Source of the DNA: Streptomyces monashensis | Lineage (GTDB): Bacteria; Actinomycetota; Actinomycetes; Streptomycetales; Streptomycetaceae | Assembly (NCBI RefSeq): GCF_001866665.1 | Contig: NZ_MLYO01000072.1 | Span: 1-64,000 of the forward strand | Length of the DNA stretch: 64,000 nucleotides | Direction of reading: 5' to 3' | Shown here: positions 28,463 to 37,427 of the stretch, one piece after another | Layout: each line of letters opens with the position of its first letter | How positions within the stretch are numbered: the stretch's first letter is position 1 | Position numbers and translations under genes: made by a program | The notes under the pieces: generated by a model | Told to the model about the DNA's origin: nothing | What the model saw: the letters and a program-made list of their open reading frames with translations, nothing else | Database searches by the model: none

Positions 28463-30139
28463 ATGACACAGGCCGCCGAGACAGCGCGGACCGTCATCCT
28501 GACCGTGGACGACGACCCGGGCGTGTCCCGTGCCGTCGCACGCGATCTGCGGCGGCGCTACGGCGAGTCGTACCGGATCGTGCGGGCGGAATCCGGCCAG
28601 TCCGCGCTGGAGGCGCTGCGTGAGCTGAAGCTGCGCGGCGATCTGGTGGCGGTGATCCTGGCCGACTACCGCATGCCGCAGATGAACGGCATCGAGTTCC
28701 TGGAGCTGGCGCTCGACGTGTATCCGGGGGCGCGGCGCGTGCTGCTCACCGCGTACGCGGACACGAACGCGGCGATCGACGCGATCAACGTGGTGGATCT
28801 CGATCACTATCTGCTCAAACCGTGGGACCCGCCGGAGGAGAAGCTCTATCCGGTGCTCGACGATCTGCTGCAGGCCTGGCGGTGCAGCGCCTACCGGCCC
28901 GTGCCCAGCACCAAGGTGGTCGGGCACCGCTGGTCGGCCCGTTCGTCGGACGTGCGCGAGTTCCTGGCCCGCAACCAGGTGCCGTACCGCTGGTACTCGG
29001 TGGACGAGCCGGAGGGGCACCGGCTGCTGGCCGCGGCCGGGCAGGACGGTCAGCGGCTGCCGCTGGTGATCACCCCGGACGGCACCGCCCTGGTCGAGCC
29101 GGAGGCCCCCGAGCTGGCGGCGAAGGTGGGCCTGGCGACGACGCCCATGGCCGATTTCTACGACCTCGTCGTGATCGGCGGCGGGCCCGCCGGGCTCGGA
29201 GCCGCCGTGTACGGGGCCTCCGAGGGGCTTCGGACCGTGCTGGTGGAGCGGTCGGCGACCGGTGGGCAGGCCGGGCAGAGCTCGCGGATCGAGAACTACC
29301 TGGGCTTCCCCGACGGGGTCTCCGGCGCCCAGCTCACCGAGCGGGCGCGGCGGCAGGCGGCCCGGTTCGGCGCCGAGATCCTGACCGCGCGGGAGGTGAC
29401 CGGGCTGGAGGTCAACGGCGCCGCCCGCGTCGTCCGGTTCGCGGACGGTACGGCGATCGCGGCGCACAGCGTGATCCTCGCGACCGGCGTGCAGTACCGG
29501 CAGCTGGACGCCGCCGGCTGCACCGACCTGACCGGCTGCGGGGTGTTCTACGGCTCGGCGCTGACCGAGGCGGCGGCCTGCCAGGGGCAGGACATCTACA
29601 TCGTCGGCGGCGCCAACTCGGCGGGCCAGGCGGCGATGTACCTGTCCCGGGGCGCGAAGTCGGTGACGCTGCTGGTGCGCGGACCGGATCTGTCGGCGTC
29701 GATGTCGTACTACCTGATCCAGCAGATCAACGAGGCGCCGAACATCTCGGTGCGCCCGCACACGGTCGTGGAGGCGGCGCACGGCTCGGACCACCTGGAG
29801 CAGGTGACGCTGCGGCACACGGGGACCGGGGAGCGCGAACGGGTCGACGCCCAGTGGCTGTTCGTGTTCATCGGTGCCGCCCCGCTGACGGACTGGCTGG
29901 GCGATTCCGTGCTGCGCGACGAGCGCGGGTTCATCCTGGCCGGGCCCGACCTGAGCCCCGACGGGAGCCCGCCGCCCGGCTGGGAGCTGGACCGGCCGCC
30001 GTACCACCTGGAGACCAGCGTGCCCGGTGTGTTCGTGGCGGGTGACGCGCGCGCCGAGTCCGCGAAGCGCGTCGCGTCCGCCGTCGGCGAGGGAGCCATG
30101 GCCGTGATGCTCGTCCATCGCTATCTCGAACAGTCATGA
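28463..30139 (+). CDS. Response-regulator receiver fused to a thioredoxin-reductase-like flavoprotein
   Basis: The 558-residue protein has three parts. Residues about 10-130 are a CheY-like receiver (TVDDDPGVSR, phosphoacceptor Asp about 68 in LADYRMPQMNG, Lys in HYLLKPWD). Residues about 150-220 resemble a glutaredoxin/thioredoxin fold without cysteines (FLARNQVPYRWYSVDE). Residues 232-558 form a thioredoxin-reductase-like FAD/NAD module (LVVIGGGPAGLGAAVYGASE, IYIVGGANSAGQAAMYL, GVFVAGDARAESAKRVASA). The redox CATC-type motif is replaced by GSALTEAAAC, so disulfide reduction is doubtful. The ATG at 28463 follows GGTGGGAGAG. It is the first gene of a three-gene unit with the kinase and UBP-finger genes. 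Confidence 0.9.
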   Translation: MTQAAETARTVILTVDDDPGVSRAVARDLRRRYGESYRIVRAESGQSALEALRELKLRGDLVAVILADYRMPQMNGIEFLELALDVYPGARRVLLTAYADTNAAIDAINVVDLDHYLLKPWDPPEEKLYPVLDDLLQAWRCSAYRPVPSTKVVGHRWSARSSDVREFLARNQVPYRWYSVDEPEGHRLLAAAGQDGQRLPLVITPDGTALVEPEAPELAAKVGLATTPMADFYDLVVIGGGPAGLGAAVYGASEGLRTVLVERSATGGQAGQSSRIENYLGFPDGVSGAQLTERARRQAARFGAEILTAREVTGLEVNGAARVVRFADGTAIAAHSVILATGVQYRQLDAAGCTDLTGCGVFYGSALTEAAACQGQDIYIVGGANSAGQAAMYLSRGAKSVTLLVRGPDLSASMSYYLIQQINEAPNISVRPHTVVEAAHGSDHLEQVTLRHTGTGERERVDAQWLFVFIGAAPLTDWLGDSVLRDERGFILAGPDLSPDGSPPPGWELDRPPYHLETSVPGVFVAGDARAESAKRVASAVGEGAMAVMLVHRYLEQS

Positions 30140-30193
30140 ACGGTCTGAAGCAGCCATGAACGGTCTGGAGAGGTCATGAGCGGTCGGATCATG
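30134..30193 (+). repeat. Three tandem 20-bp repeats carrying chained ATGA overlaps
   Basis: Three imperfect 20-bp units (30134-30153, 30154-30173, 30174-30193) share the core CATGAACGGTC. Each supplies an ATGA. The first (30136) overlaps the oxidoreductase stop and opens a 7-codon frame, MNGLKQP. Its stop overlaps the second ATG (30156), which opens MNGLERS. The stop of that overlaps the kinase start at 30176. Because 20 is not a multiple of 3, each step moves to a new reading frame. The array looks like a duplicated gene junction that preserved translational coupling. Confidence 0.8.
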
Positions 30194-31630
30194 CCGTGCA
30201 GTCCGAAGGAGATCAGCTCGCTGTTCCTCTTCGAGAAGCTGAGCCCCGAGCAGCTCGGGCGGCTGTGCAGGGACGGGCGGGTGGAGCTGTTCGAACCCGG
30301 CCCGGTCTACACCGAGGGCGACGCCGCCACGTGTTTCTTCGTGATGATCGAGGGCACGGTGGTGCTGTCCCGCCGGGTCGGCGGCGACGACGTGGAGGTC
30401 ACCCGTTCCTCCCAGTCCGGGGTGTACGCGGGCGCGATGCAGGCCTACATCGGCGACCGGGTGCGGCAGGTCTACAACAACTCGATGCGGGTGACGGTGC
30501 CGACCCGCTTCTTCGTGCTGCCGGCGGACGTCTTCGCGGAGGTCATGACCGACTGGTTCCCGATGGCCGTGCATCTGCTGGAGGGGCTGTTCTTCGGATC
30601 GAAGAGCGCCCAGGCGACGATCGGGCAGCGGGAGCGGCTGCTGGCGCTCGGCTCGCTGTCGGCGGGGCTCACGCACGAGCTGAACAACCCCGCGGCGGCG
30701 GCCGTGCGGGCCACGGCCACGCTGCGCGAACGGGTCGCGAAGATGCGGCACAAGCTGGCCGTGATCGCCGAGGGCCCCTTCTCCCGCGAGGCGTTGGCGA
30801 GCCTGATCGAGGTCCAGGAGCGCACCGCCGAGCGGGTCGCCAAGGCCCCGGTGCTCAGCCCGATCGAGGCCGCCGACCGCGAGGACCTGCTGACCGACTG
30901 GCTGGACGACCACGGCATGGACAACGGCTGGCAGCTGGCGCCGACCTTCGTGCAGGCCGGGCTCGACGTCGACTGGCTCGAGCAGGTCGCGGCGGCCGTG
31001 GACACGGAGATCCTGCCCGGAGCGGTCGGCTGGCTCAACTACACCATCGAGACCGAGCTGTTGATGAACGAGATCGAGGACTCCACCACCCGGATCTCGC
31101 ATCTCGTGGACGCCGCCAAGCAGTACTCCCAGCTGGACCGGGCGCCGTACCGGGTGGTCGACGTGCACGAACTCCTCGACAGCACCCTGCTGATGCTCTC
31201 CGGCAAGATCGGCGCGGGCATCGAGGTCGTCAAGGAGTACGACCGTACGCTCCCGCCGGTGCCCGCCTATCCGGCGGAGCTGAACCAGGTGTGGACCAAC
31301 CTGATCGACAACGCGGTGTCCGCCGTCAACAGCGCGGGCGGCACGGGCACGTTGACCGTGCGCACGGCGCTCGACCACGAGCGGCTGCTGGTGGAGTTCC
31401 GGGACACCGGTCCGGGCGTGCCGCCCGAGAACAAGGACCGGATCTTCGACCCGTTCTTCACCACGAAACCGGTCGGCGAGGGCACCGGGCTGGGTCTGGA
31501 CATCTCCTGGCGGATCGTCGTCAACAAGCACCACGGCTCGCTGCGCGTGGAGTCGGTGCCCGGCGACACCCGGTTCCAGGTGCTGCTGCCGCTGACCGCC
31601 GAGACACCTGACGAGGAGGAGACGGTATGA
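30176..31630 (+). CDS. Cyclic-nucleotide-binding-domain histidine kinase
   Basis: The 484-residue soluble kinase starts with a cNMP-binding-like domain (about residues 10-130: FLFEKLSPEQLGRLCRDGRV, FVMIEGTVVLSRR). The dimerisation helix carries His about 167 in LTHELNNPAAAAV. The ATPase domain follows, with NLIDNAVSAVN, FRDTGPGVPPENKDRIF and GTGLGLDISWRIV. No membrane helices are seen. It probably phosphorylates the receiver domain of the fused flavoprotein upstream, by inference from operon order. The ATG at 30176 is placed after GGAGAGG at the end of the tandem repeat; an in-frame ATG five codons later is an alternative. Confidence 0.9.
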   Translation: MSGRIMPCSPKEISSLFLFEKLSPEQLGRLCRDGRVELFEPGPVYTEGDAATCFFVMIEGTVVLSRRVGGDDVEVTRSSQSGVYAGAMQAYIGDRVRQVYNNSMRVTVPTRFFVLPADVFAEVMTDWFPMAVHLLEGLFFGSKSAQATIGQRERLLALGSLSAGLTHELNNPAAAAVRATATLRERVAKMRHKLAVIAEGPFSREALASLIEVQERTAERVAKAPVLSPIEAADREDLLTDWLDDHGMDNGWQLAPTFVQAGLDVDWLEQVAAAVDTEILPGAVGWLNYTIETELLMNEIEDSTTRISHLVDAAKQYSQLDRAPYRVVDVHELLDSTLLMLSGKIGAGIEVVKEYDRTLPPVPAYPAELNQVWTNLIDNAVSAVNSAGGTGTLTVRTALDHERLLVEFRDTGPGVPPENKDRIFDPFFTTKPVGEGTGLGLDISWRIVVNKHHGSLRVESVPGDTRFQVLLPLTAETPDEEETV

Positions 31631-31986
31631 GCGCGACCGAGGGAACAGAGGCGATCGACCCGGCCGTCCCGCCCAGCGGCACCGGGTGCGTGGAGTGCGA
31701 GGAGGCCGGCGGCTGGTGGTTCCATCTGCGCCGGTGCGCGCGGTGCGGACACATCGGCTGCTGCGACGACTCCCCCGAGAAACACGCCACCGCCCACTAC
31801 CACGCCACGGGACACCCGGTGATCCGGAGCTTCGAGCCGGGCGAGGAATGGTTCTGGGACTACGCCAAGGACGAGTTGTACGTCTCCGGGCCCGAACTCG
31901 CCCCGCCGGCCTGCCACCCCGCCGACCAGCCGGTACCCGGCCCGGCGGGACGGGTACCGGCGAACTGGGCCGAGACGCTGCGCTGA
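31627..31986 (+). CDS. UBP-type zinc-finger protein
   Basis: The 119-residue protein is almost entirely a UBP zinc finger. It has GCVECEEAGGWWFHLRRCAR, then CGHIGCCDDSPEKHATAHYH and HPVIRSFEPGEEWFWDY. In eukaryotes this fold binds the free C-terminus of ubiquitin; bacterial versions have no established ligand. The start overlaps the kinase stop as ATGA, so it is the coupled third gene of the receiver-flavoprotein/kinase module. The Cys and His zinc ligands look intact. Confidence 0.9.
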   Translation: MSATEGTEAIDPAVPPSGTGCVECEEAGGWWFHLRRCARCGHIGCCDDSPEKHATAHYHATGHPVIRSFEPGEEWFWDYAKDELYVSGPELAPPACHPADQPVPGPAGRVPANWAETLR

Positions 31987-32008
31987 GCCGTCGGCGGGCC
32001 CGGCGGGC

Positions 32009-33226
32009 TCAGCGGGCGCAGTTCAGGCGGCCCAGGTCGACGGCGTCGGCCATGGCCTGCATGCCCTTGTCGTTGGGGTGCAGATGGTCGCCGTCGTCGA
32101 AGAACGGCAGGATCCGTTCCGGGTCGTAGGGGCTGCGCAGGACCCGGTCGAAGTCGGCGAGCGCGTCGACGTCACGGGTGGTACGCAGGTACCGGTTGAC
32201 CTGCCGGCGTACGGTCTCGGCGGCCGGGTCCCAGTCGGGCCAGCCCTTGAACGGGCCGACGGTGGCGGCGACGACGCACTTACCGGCCGCGTGCGCCCGC
32301 CGGGTGATCTCCCGGTAGCCGGCGACGAGTTGGGCGGCGGTGACACCCGTGTGCGCCTTGATGTCGTTCACGCCCTCGAAGAGGAACACGGTGCGCACGC
32401 CCGGCAGGGACAGCACGTCCCGGTCCAGCCGGTGCAGTGCGCTCTGGCCTGCTCCGTCCGCGAGAACCTGGTTGCCGGAGATCCCCTCGTTCGCGACACC
32501 CTTGAGGTCGGTGCGGGCGGTGTTCAGGCGCCGGGCGAGGTAGTCGGGCCAGCGGCGGTTCAGGTCGGTGGTGGAGTGCCAGCCGTCGGTGATGGAGTCG
32601 CCGAGCGCGGCGACGGCCCGGACGGCGGCGCGGGAGGGCCGTACGGAGACGGCGTCGAGATACCACCAGGACCCGGTCGTCCCCGTCCAGTCGGCGCCGC
32701 TCTCCTCGGCCGTGTGGTCACCCCGGCCGGTGTACGACGTCTGCATCGCCATCCCGTGGCCGGTCGCGGGGCCAGCCGCGTGCGGGGTGTGCAGGCTGAC
32801 GGCGAGGTCCGTGCCGGGCGGCAGCGTGCCGGGCAGCGGATCGCTCCAGACGACGGCGCCCGGCGGCACGGTGACCGAGCGGGCGCCGCCGAAGGTCAGC
32901 CGCCGGTTGCTGCCGTGCCGCAGAGCGGCGCCGTGGTCGCGCCGGCCGGCCCAGACGCTGTCCAGGGTCAGCGGGCGGTCGCCGAAGGCGTTGGTCACGC
33001 GGACCCGCAGACCGCTTCCGCCGACGCTGGTGTGCACGATCATCCGGTAGCTCTCGTCCGCCGCGCCCTCGCTCATGCGGTCGGCACTGGCGGCCCAGGT
33101 GACGACTCCGGTGGCGCGGGTGACGGGCCCGGGCAGGGCGGCGGCCTGAGCGGGCAGGGACTGGCAGACGGCGGCTGTGAGCAGGGCGGCGACGACGCGG
33201 CAGCCGCGTCCGATCCTGCCGCTCAT
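32009..33226 (-). CDS. Secreted SGNH/GDSL hydrolase
   Basis: The 405-residue protein has a signal peptide (RVVAALLTAAVCQSLPAQAA) and an N-terminal beta-rich domain of about 170 residues. The SGNH hydrolase domain follows, with block I ALGDSITDGWHS, the block II-type GISGNQVL, block III FEGVNDI and block V DGDHLHPND. It probably removes acyl or acetyl esters from glycans outside the cell. The ATG at 33226 shares its A with the GH95 stop (TGATG), so translation is coupled. It is the last gene of the ROK-GH27-GH95 operon, where de-esterification of a plant or mucin-like glycan would fit. Confidence 0.88.
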   Translation of the reverse strand: MSGRIGRGCRVVAALLTAAVCQSLPAQAAALPGPVTRATGVVTWAASADRMSEGAADESYRMIVHTSVGGSGLRVRVTNAFGDRPLTLDSVWAGRRDHGAALRHGSNRRLTFGGARSVTVPPGAVVWSDPLPGTLPPGTDLAVSLHTPHAAGPATGHGMAMQTSYTGRGDHTAEESGADWTGTTGSWWYLDAVSVRPSRAAVRAVAALGDSITDGWHSTTDLNRRWPDYLARRLNTARTDLKGVANEGISGNQVLADGAGQSALHRLDRDVLSLPGVRTVFLFEGVNDIKAHTGVTAAQLVAGYREITRRAHAAGKCVVAATVGPFKGWPDWDPAAETVRRQVNRYLRTTRDVDALADFDRVLRSPYDPERILPFFDDGDHLHPNDKGMQAMADAVDLGRLNCAR

Positions 33227-35574
33227 CACGCGAAGTCCCGGAGTGTGACGGACTCGCCGGGCCGTACGCGGACGGTCCGGGACGTGCCTGCGTACCCCAC
33301 GGAGGTCATCGTCCCGCCGATGCTGCAGATGCGCACCTCGGTGGGTCTGCCCTCCCGCCAGGCGAGGTCGACGACGAACCCGCCGCGGGCCCCGGCCCCG
33401 GTCACCGAGCCGGCGGCCGCCCAGGCGTCCGGCAGGGCCGGGAGCAGTTCGAGGTGTCCCGGCCGGGAGTACAGCAGCATCTCGGCGACGGCGGCCGGGG
33501 TGCCGAAGTTGGCGTCGATCTGGAAGATGCCCCGGCCCTGGGAGACCTCGTAGATGTCGAAGAGGTTGGGGGCGGTGCCGTTGCTGCCGCTCTCGGAGGG
33601 GCGCAGGTTGTTGACGACGAGCCGGTAGGCGTTCTCGGCGTTCTTCAGCCGGGCCCAGCACAGGGCGCGCCAGGCGTTGGCCCAGCCGAAGCTGTTCATG
33701 CCGCGCGCGGTGAGCAGGGCGGTGGCACCGGCGACGATCCCGGCGGGGGTGGAGCCGTCGGGCCGGATGCGGTCGCCGGGGAAGAGGCCGATCAGCGGGG
33801 ACAGGTGCCGGTGCGTGGTCTCGCCGAGGTTGTCCGGGGACATCCACTCCTCCAGCCACCCGGTCTTCGGGCTCACCACCGGCAGGTACAGCCGCTCGCG
33901 CAGGGTGCCGACGGCGGCCGCGTAGTCGGAGTCCCGCCCCAACCGGGCAGCGGCCGTCCGGTAGTTGCCGAACAGTGCCCACACCAGTTCCTGTGCGTAG
34001 GTGATGCCCTTGGCGTCGAGCGGGCCCTGTTCCGGGGACCAGTCGCTGTCGGCGATCAGGACCTCCTGGCCGGTGCCGGGCAGCGTGGTGGGGAGCAGGC
34101 GGGCCTCCCAGAACTCGCAGGCGCCCTTCAACAGCGGGTAGATCTTGGCCAGATGGGTGCGGGAGCCGGTGAACTCGTAGTGCTCGAACAGGGTGTTGGC
34201 GAGCCAGGCGTTGCCGGCGGGGTGCCACCACCAGCCGCCCCCGCCGTGGGGGTTGGTGGAGATGGCCAGGGTCCAGCCGGCGTTCGTTCCGCCGGAGTTG
34301 CGGTAGCGGTTGCGCGGGTCGCCGAACAGGCGCCGGGTGAGGTCGGTCCAGGACGGGAGCTGGGCGAGGCAGTAGTCGGTGAGGGCGTCGAAGCACGGGG
34401 TGAGGCCCGCCCGGTCGGCCATCCAGTAGTTCATCTGGAGGTTGATGTCGGTGTGGTAGTCGCCCATCCAGTCCGGGTCGTTGCCGTCGAGCCAGAGCCC
34501 CTGGAGGCCGAGCGGCAGGCTGCCCCGGGAGCCGGAGATCATCAGGTATCGGCCGAACTGGACGTAGGCCGCTTCCAGTTCGGGGTCCGGTGCGCCGTCC
34601 CGGGCGCGGGCCTGGATCCGCTCCCAGGTGTCCCGTGCGCGCTGCTCGGCGGTCGAGGTGCCGAGGGAGAGGCCGAACCGGTCGAAGAGGGCGCGGTGGT
34701 CGGCGGTGTGCGTGCGCAGCAGGGTGGCGGCGGAGTGGCGGGCGGCGGCGCGCACCTTGCCGCGGGCCAGCGTCAGGGGGTCGAGGGACGGGTCGCGGTA
34801 GTGGGCGGCGGGGTCGGGCGCGTAGTTCGTGCCGCCGCTCAGGATCACCGTCAGCTCCCGGCAGCCGGAGAAGGTGATGCGGGGGCCGTCGACCCGGACG
34901 CTGCCGCCGTTGCCGTGGGCGGTGACGGCGGCGCCGTACGTCAGCCCGTTGGGGAACGCCCCGGCAAAGGAGTCGGCCGCGCCCCCGGTCTCTCCGTGGG
35001 TGCCGTCGAGGGTGACGGTGCCGGTGTACTGTCCGCCGCCGCTCTGCGTGAGGTGCAGGACGAGGACGTCGTCGGGGCGGCTGGCGAACAGCTGCCGCCG
35101 GTAGGTGACTCCGGCGCGGACGTACGACGTCGTCACGACGCCCTGGGCGAGGTCGAGGGTGCGGCGGTAGCCGTTGACGGCGGACAGGTCGTGGTCCGGC
35201 ACGTCGACGGTGAGCCGGGCGAGCAGGGTGAGGGAGCCGAAGTCGTCGCGGCCGTAGGGGAACTGGCCGTCGGAGTCGAGGGTGTCGTTGCGGCCGCCGG
35301 TCCACATCGTGGCATCGGTGACGAGCAGCAGTTCCCGGCCGGGGTCGTTGGTCGCGAGGGCGCCGAGCCGGCCGTTGCCGATGGGCAGGCCCTGGGTGAT
35401 CAGCGACTTCTCATCGGCCGGTGCCTGCCACCAGAGCTGGTGCCGGGGATCCGCCACGGGCCCCTCGGCCGGGCGCCGCGGCGCGGCGGTGGCGGTGAAC
35501 GCGGGCAGCGTGACGAGCGCTCCGGTGGCGGCGGCGAGGGCGAGGAAGCCGCGTCTGCTGGGAGGGGTGTCCAT
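33226..35574 (-). CDS. Secreted glycoside hydrolase family 95 (alpha-L-fucosidase-like)
   Basis: The 782-residue protein starts with a Tat signal (MDTPPSRRGFLALAAATGAL). An N-terminal beta domain follows, containing WWQAPADEKSLITQGLPIGNGRLGALA-type family sequence, then an (alpha/alpha)6 barrel with WMGDYHTDINLQMNYWMADR, GGGGWWWHPAGNAWLANTLF and HRHLSPLIGLFPG. GH95 members are mostly inverting alpha-1,2-L-fucosidases, with some alpha-L-galactosidases. Substrate specificity is not certain. It lies 14 bases after the GH27 gene and overlaps the SGNH gene, all downstream of the ROK regulator. Confidence 0.9.
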   Translation of the reverse strand: MDTPPSRRGFLALAAATGALVTLPAFTATAAPRRPAEGPVADPRHQLWWQAPADEKSLITQGLPIGNGRLGALATNDPGRELLLVTDATMWTGGRNDTLDSDGQFPYGRDDFGSLTLLARLTVDVPDHDLSAVNGYRRTLDLAQGVVTTSYVRAGVTYRRQLFASRPDDVLVLHLTQSGGGQYTGTVTLDGTHGETGGAADSFAGAFPNGLTYGAAVTAHGNGGSVRVDGPRITFSGCRELTVILSGGTNYAPDPAAHYRDPSLDPLTLARGKVRAAARHSAATLLRTHTADHRALFDRFGLSLGTSTAEQRARDTWERIQARARDGAPDPELEAAYVQFGRYLMISGSRGSLPLGLQGLWLDGNDPDWMGDYHTDINLQMNYWMADRAGLTPCFDALTDYCLAQLPSWTDLTRRLFGDPRNRYRNSGGTNAGWTLAISTNPHGGGGWWWHPAGNAWLANTLFEHYEFTGSRTHLAKIYPLLKGACEFWEARLLPTTLPGTGQEVLIADSDWSPEQGPLDAKGITYAQELVWALFGNYRTAAARLGRDSDYAAAVGTLRERLYLPVVSPKTGWLEEWMSPDNLGETTHRHLSPLIGLFPGDRIRPDGSTPAGIVAGATALLTARGMNSFGWANAWRALCWARLKNAENAYRLVVNNLRPSESGSNGTAPNLFDIYEVSQGRGIFQIDANFGTPAAVAEMLLYSRPGHLELLPALPDAWAAAGSVTGAGARGGFVVDLAWREGRPTEVRICSIGGTMTSVGYAGTSRTVRVRPGESVTLRDFA

Positions 35575-35588
35575 GGCGGGCTCCGATC

Positions 35589-37391
35589 TCACTGGCGCGG
35601 CGATACGGGGACGTCGATGCGGTCGATGTCCGGTGCGTAGTTCGAACCGCTGTCGAACGTCACGGTGTTGGCGCCTGCTTTGAGGGTGACGGGGACGCTC
35701 ACGGTCTCGACGGTGCTCCAGTCGCCGGTCGAGGGGAAGCGATGGGACACCGCCGCACCGGAGTTGGCCGAGATGTTGACCGACCGGGCGTCCCCGCTGA
35801 CGTACGCGACCTTGACGAGATACGTGCCGGGTCGGTCCACGACGATGTCGTTGAAGCGGAGGGCGCCGCCGAGGTAGAGGTTGCCGACCTTCTTGCCGCC
35901 GGAGCAGGCGGAGCAGTCGGCGACGGAGGCGTTGCCGGTCAGGGTGTTGGCGGCGGACTCGGCCTCGTGGCCGGTGGTCCGCAGCGCGCTGCCGTGCGGG
36001 GTGACGGTGAACAGGCGGGAGCCGTGCGCGGGCAGGGCCTCGGTGATCCTGTTCTTGTACGAGCCCACGTTCTCGTGGTTCCACAGGTCCCGCACGGACG
36101 CCCTGCCGGTGAAGCCGAGGGCGGAGAAGTCGGCGGTGACGGCGGCGGGGTGGTCGGCGAGGTTGAACAGGGCGACCGTGTACGTCCCGTCGGGGCTCTT
36201 CGCCGCCCAGACCTGCTGCGGGTCGGAGGGGGTGACCGGCCGGGCGGGCGGGGTGCCGCCCTGGTCGACGGCGATGACCTCGCGGTTGGTGAGGAGCTTG
36301 ACGCCGTAGTCGTCCAGCCTGGTGAGGTCGTCGCCGGTGTAGAGAGGCGACTTGGCGATGGCCCACAGCGTGGCGTAGCTCTGCCGCTCGGCCTCGGTCA
36401 GGCCGTCCATGGCGCCGTTGCCGATGTCGAGGGAGTCGAGGTCGTTCCAGCCGCCGGGGCCCGCGTGCCGCGTCCAGCCGGGGGTGTCGTCGAAGCGGTC
36501 GTCGACGGAGTTCTCCCAGGTGACGAGGGTGTTGCAGTAGCACTCGACATCGGTGTCGATGCGCCAGCCGTCGGAGTACTTCTTCCAGTCGGCGGCGTGG
36601 CCGATGTCCAGGGACCAGGAGAGCTCCAGATGGACGGGACGGCCGGTGGCGGCGAGGGCCTGCTGCCAGGCGGCCACGTCGGCGACGTTGTCGTAGTTGT
36701 CCCCGCTCTTGAAGGAGCCGGGGCCGACGCCGTCGAGCTTGAGGAAGTCGTAGCCCCAGGAGGTCAGCAACCGGGCCTGCGAGTCGATGTACTTCTGGGC
36801 GCAGGGTTTGGCCAGGTCGAGTTTGTAGGCGCTGTCCCAGCCGTTGGTCGTGCGCAGGTCGTTGTAGACGATGCCGGCGGTGGTGCAGCCGTCGGCGTGC
36901 CAGACGGGCACCTTGCCGTCGCCGTAGGCCTCCTTCTCCAGGCCGACCGGCAGATAGATCCCGGCCTTCAGGCCGAGCGCGTGGATGCGGTCGGCGACCG
37001 CCTTCATGCCGTGCGGGAAGCGGACCGGGTCGGCCTGCTGGCGTGCGTAGCCGTCGTACCCGGGCTTCCAGCTGTTGTCCCGCCACCAGCCCGAGTCGAT
37101 GTCGATGTAGTCGTAGCCGTACGGCTTCAGCTTGGTGGCCAGGGCGCCGGCCTGCTTCAGGACGTTGGCCTCGGTGAGGTAGCTGTAGTCGCCGTCCGGG
37201 TTGAGGCCGGGGTACTTGGAGGACTGCATGCTCCAACTGGACCAGCCCATATAGGGCTTGGTCGCCATCACCGGCTCAGGCGCCGCGTGTGCGGTGGCCG
37301 GGACGGCGGTCGCGAGGCCCGCGGTGAGGGCCAGGACGACGGCGGCTCTGAGCCCGCGGGCGGGCAGCACGGAGTGCGAGGGTGACCGCAT
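35589..37391 (-). CDS. Secreted GH27 alpha-galactosidase-like enzyme with C-terminal carbohydrate-binding domain
   Basis: The 600-residue protein has a signal peptide (AAVVLALTAGLATAVPATAHA) and a GH27-type barrel beginning TKPYMGWSSWSMQSS. Its nucleophile Asp lies in YDFLKLDGVG and its acid/base Asp in DGWRIDTDVE or an adjacent loop. A beta-sandwich follows (YTVALFNLADHPAAVTADF), then a CBM35/CBM6-like module from about residue 465 (ending YAPDIDRIDVPVSP). It would release terminal galactose or a related sugar from polysaccharide. It follows the ROK gene by 36 bases. Confidence 0.88.
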   Translation of the reverse strand: MRSPSHSVLPARGLRAAVVLALTAGLATAVPATAHAAPEPVMATKPYMGWSSWSMQSSKYPGLNPDGDYSYLTEANVLKQAGALATKLKPYGYDYIDIDSGWWRDNSWKPGYDGYARQQADPVRFPHGMKAVADRIHALGLKAGIYLPVGLEKEAYGDGKVPVWHADGCTTAGIVYNDLRTTNGWDSAYKLDLAKPCAQKYIDSQARLLTSWGYDFLKLDGVGPGSFKSGDNYDNVADVAAWQQALAATGRPVHLELSWSLDIGHAADWKKYSDGWRIDTDVECYCNTLVTWENSVDDRFDDTPGWTRHAGPGGWNDLDSLDIGNGAMDGLTEAERQSYATLWAIAKSPLYTGDDLTRLDDYGVKLLTNREVIAVDQGGTPPARPVTPSDPQQVWAAKSPDGTYTVALFNLADHPAAVTADFSALGFTGRASVRDLWNHENVGSYKNRITEALPAHGSRLFTVTPHGSALRTTGHEAESAANTLTGNASVADCSACSGGKKVGNLYLGGALRFNDIVVDRPGTYLVKVAYVSGDARSVNISANSGAAVSHRFPSTGDWSTVETVSVPVTLKAGANTVTFDSGSNYAPDIDRIDVPVSPRQ

Positions 37392-37427
37392 GGGCCGTAC
37401 CTCCAGGGTGGGTTCGGGCAGGGCGGT

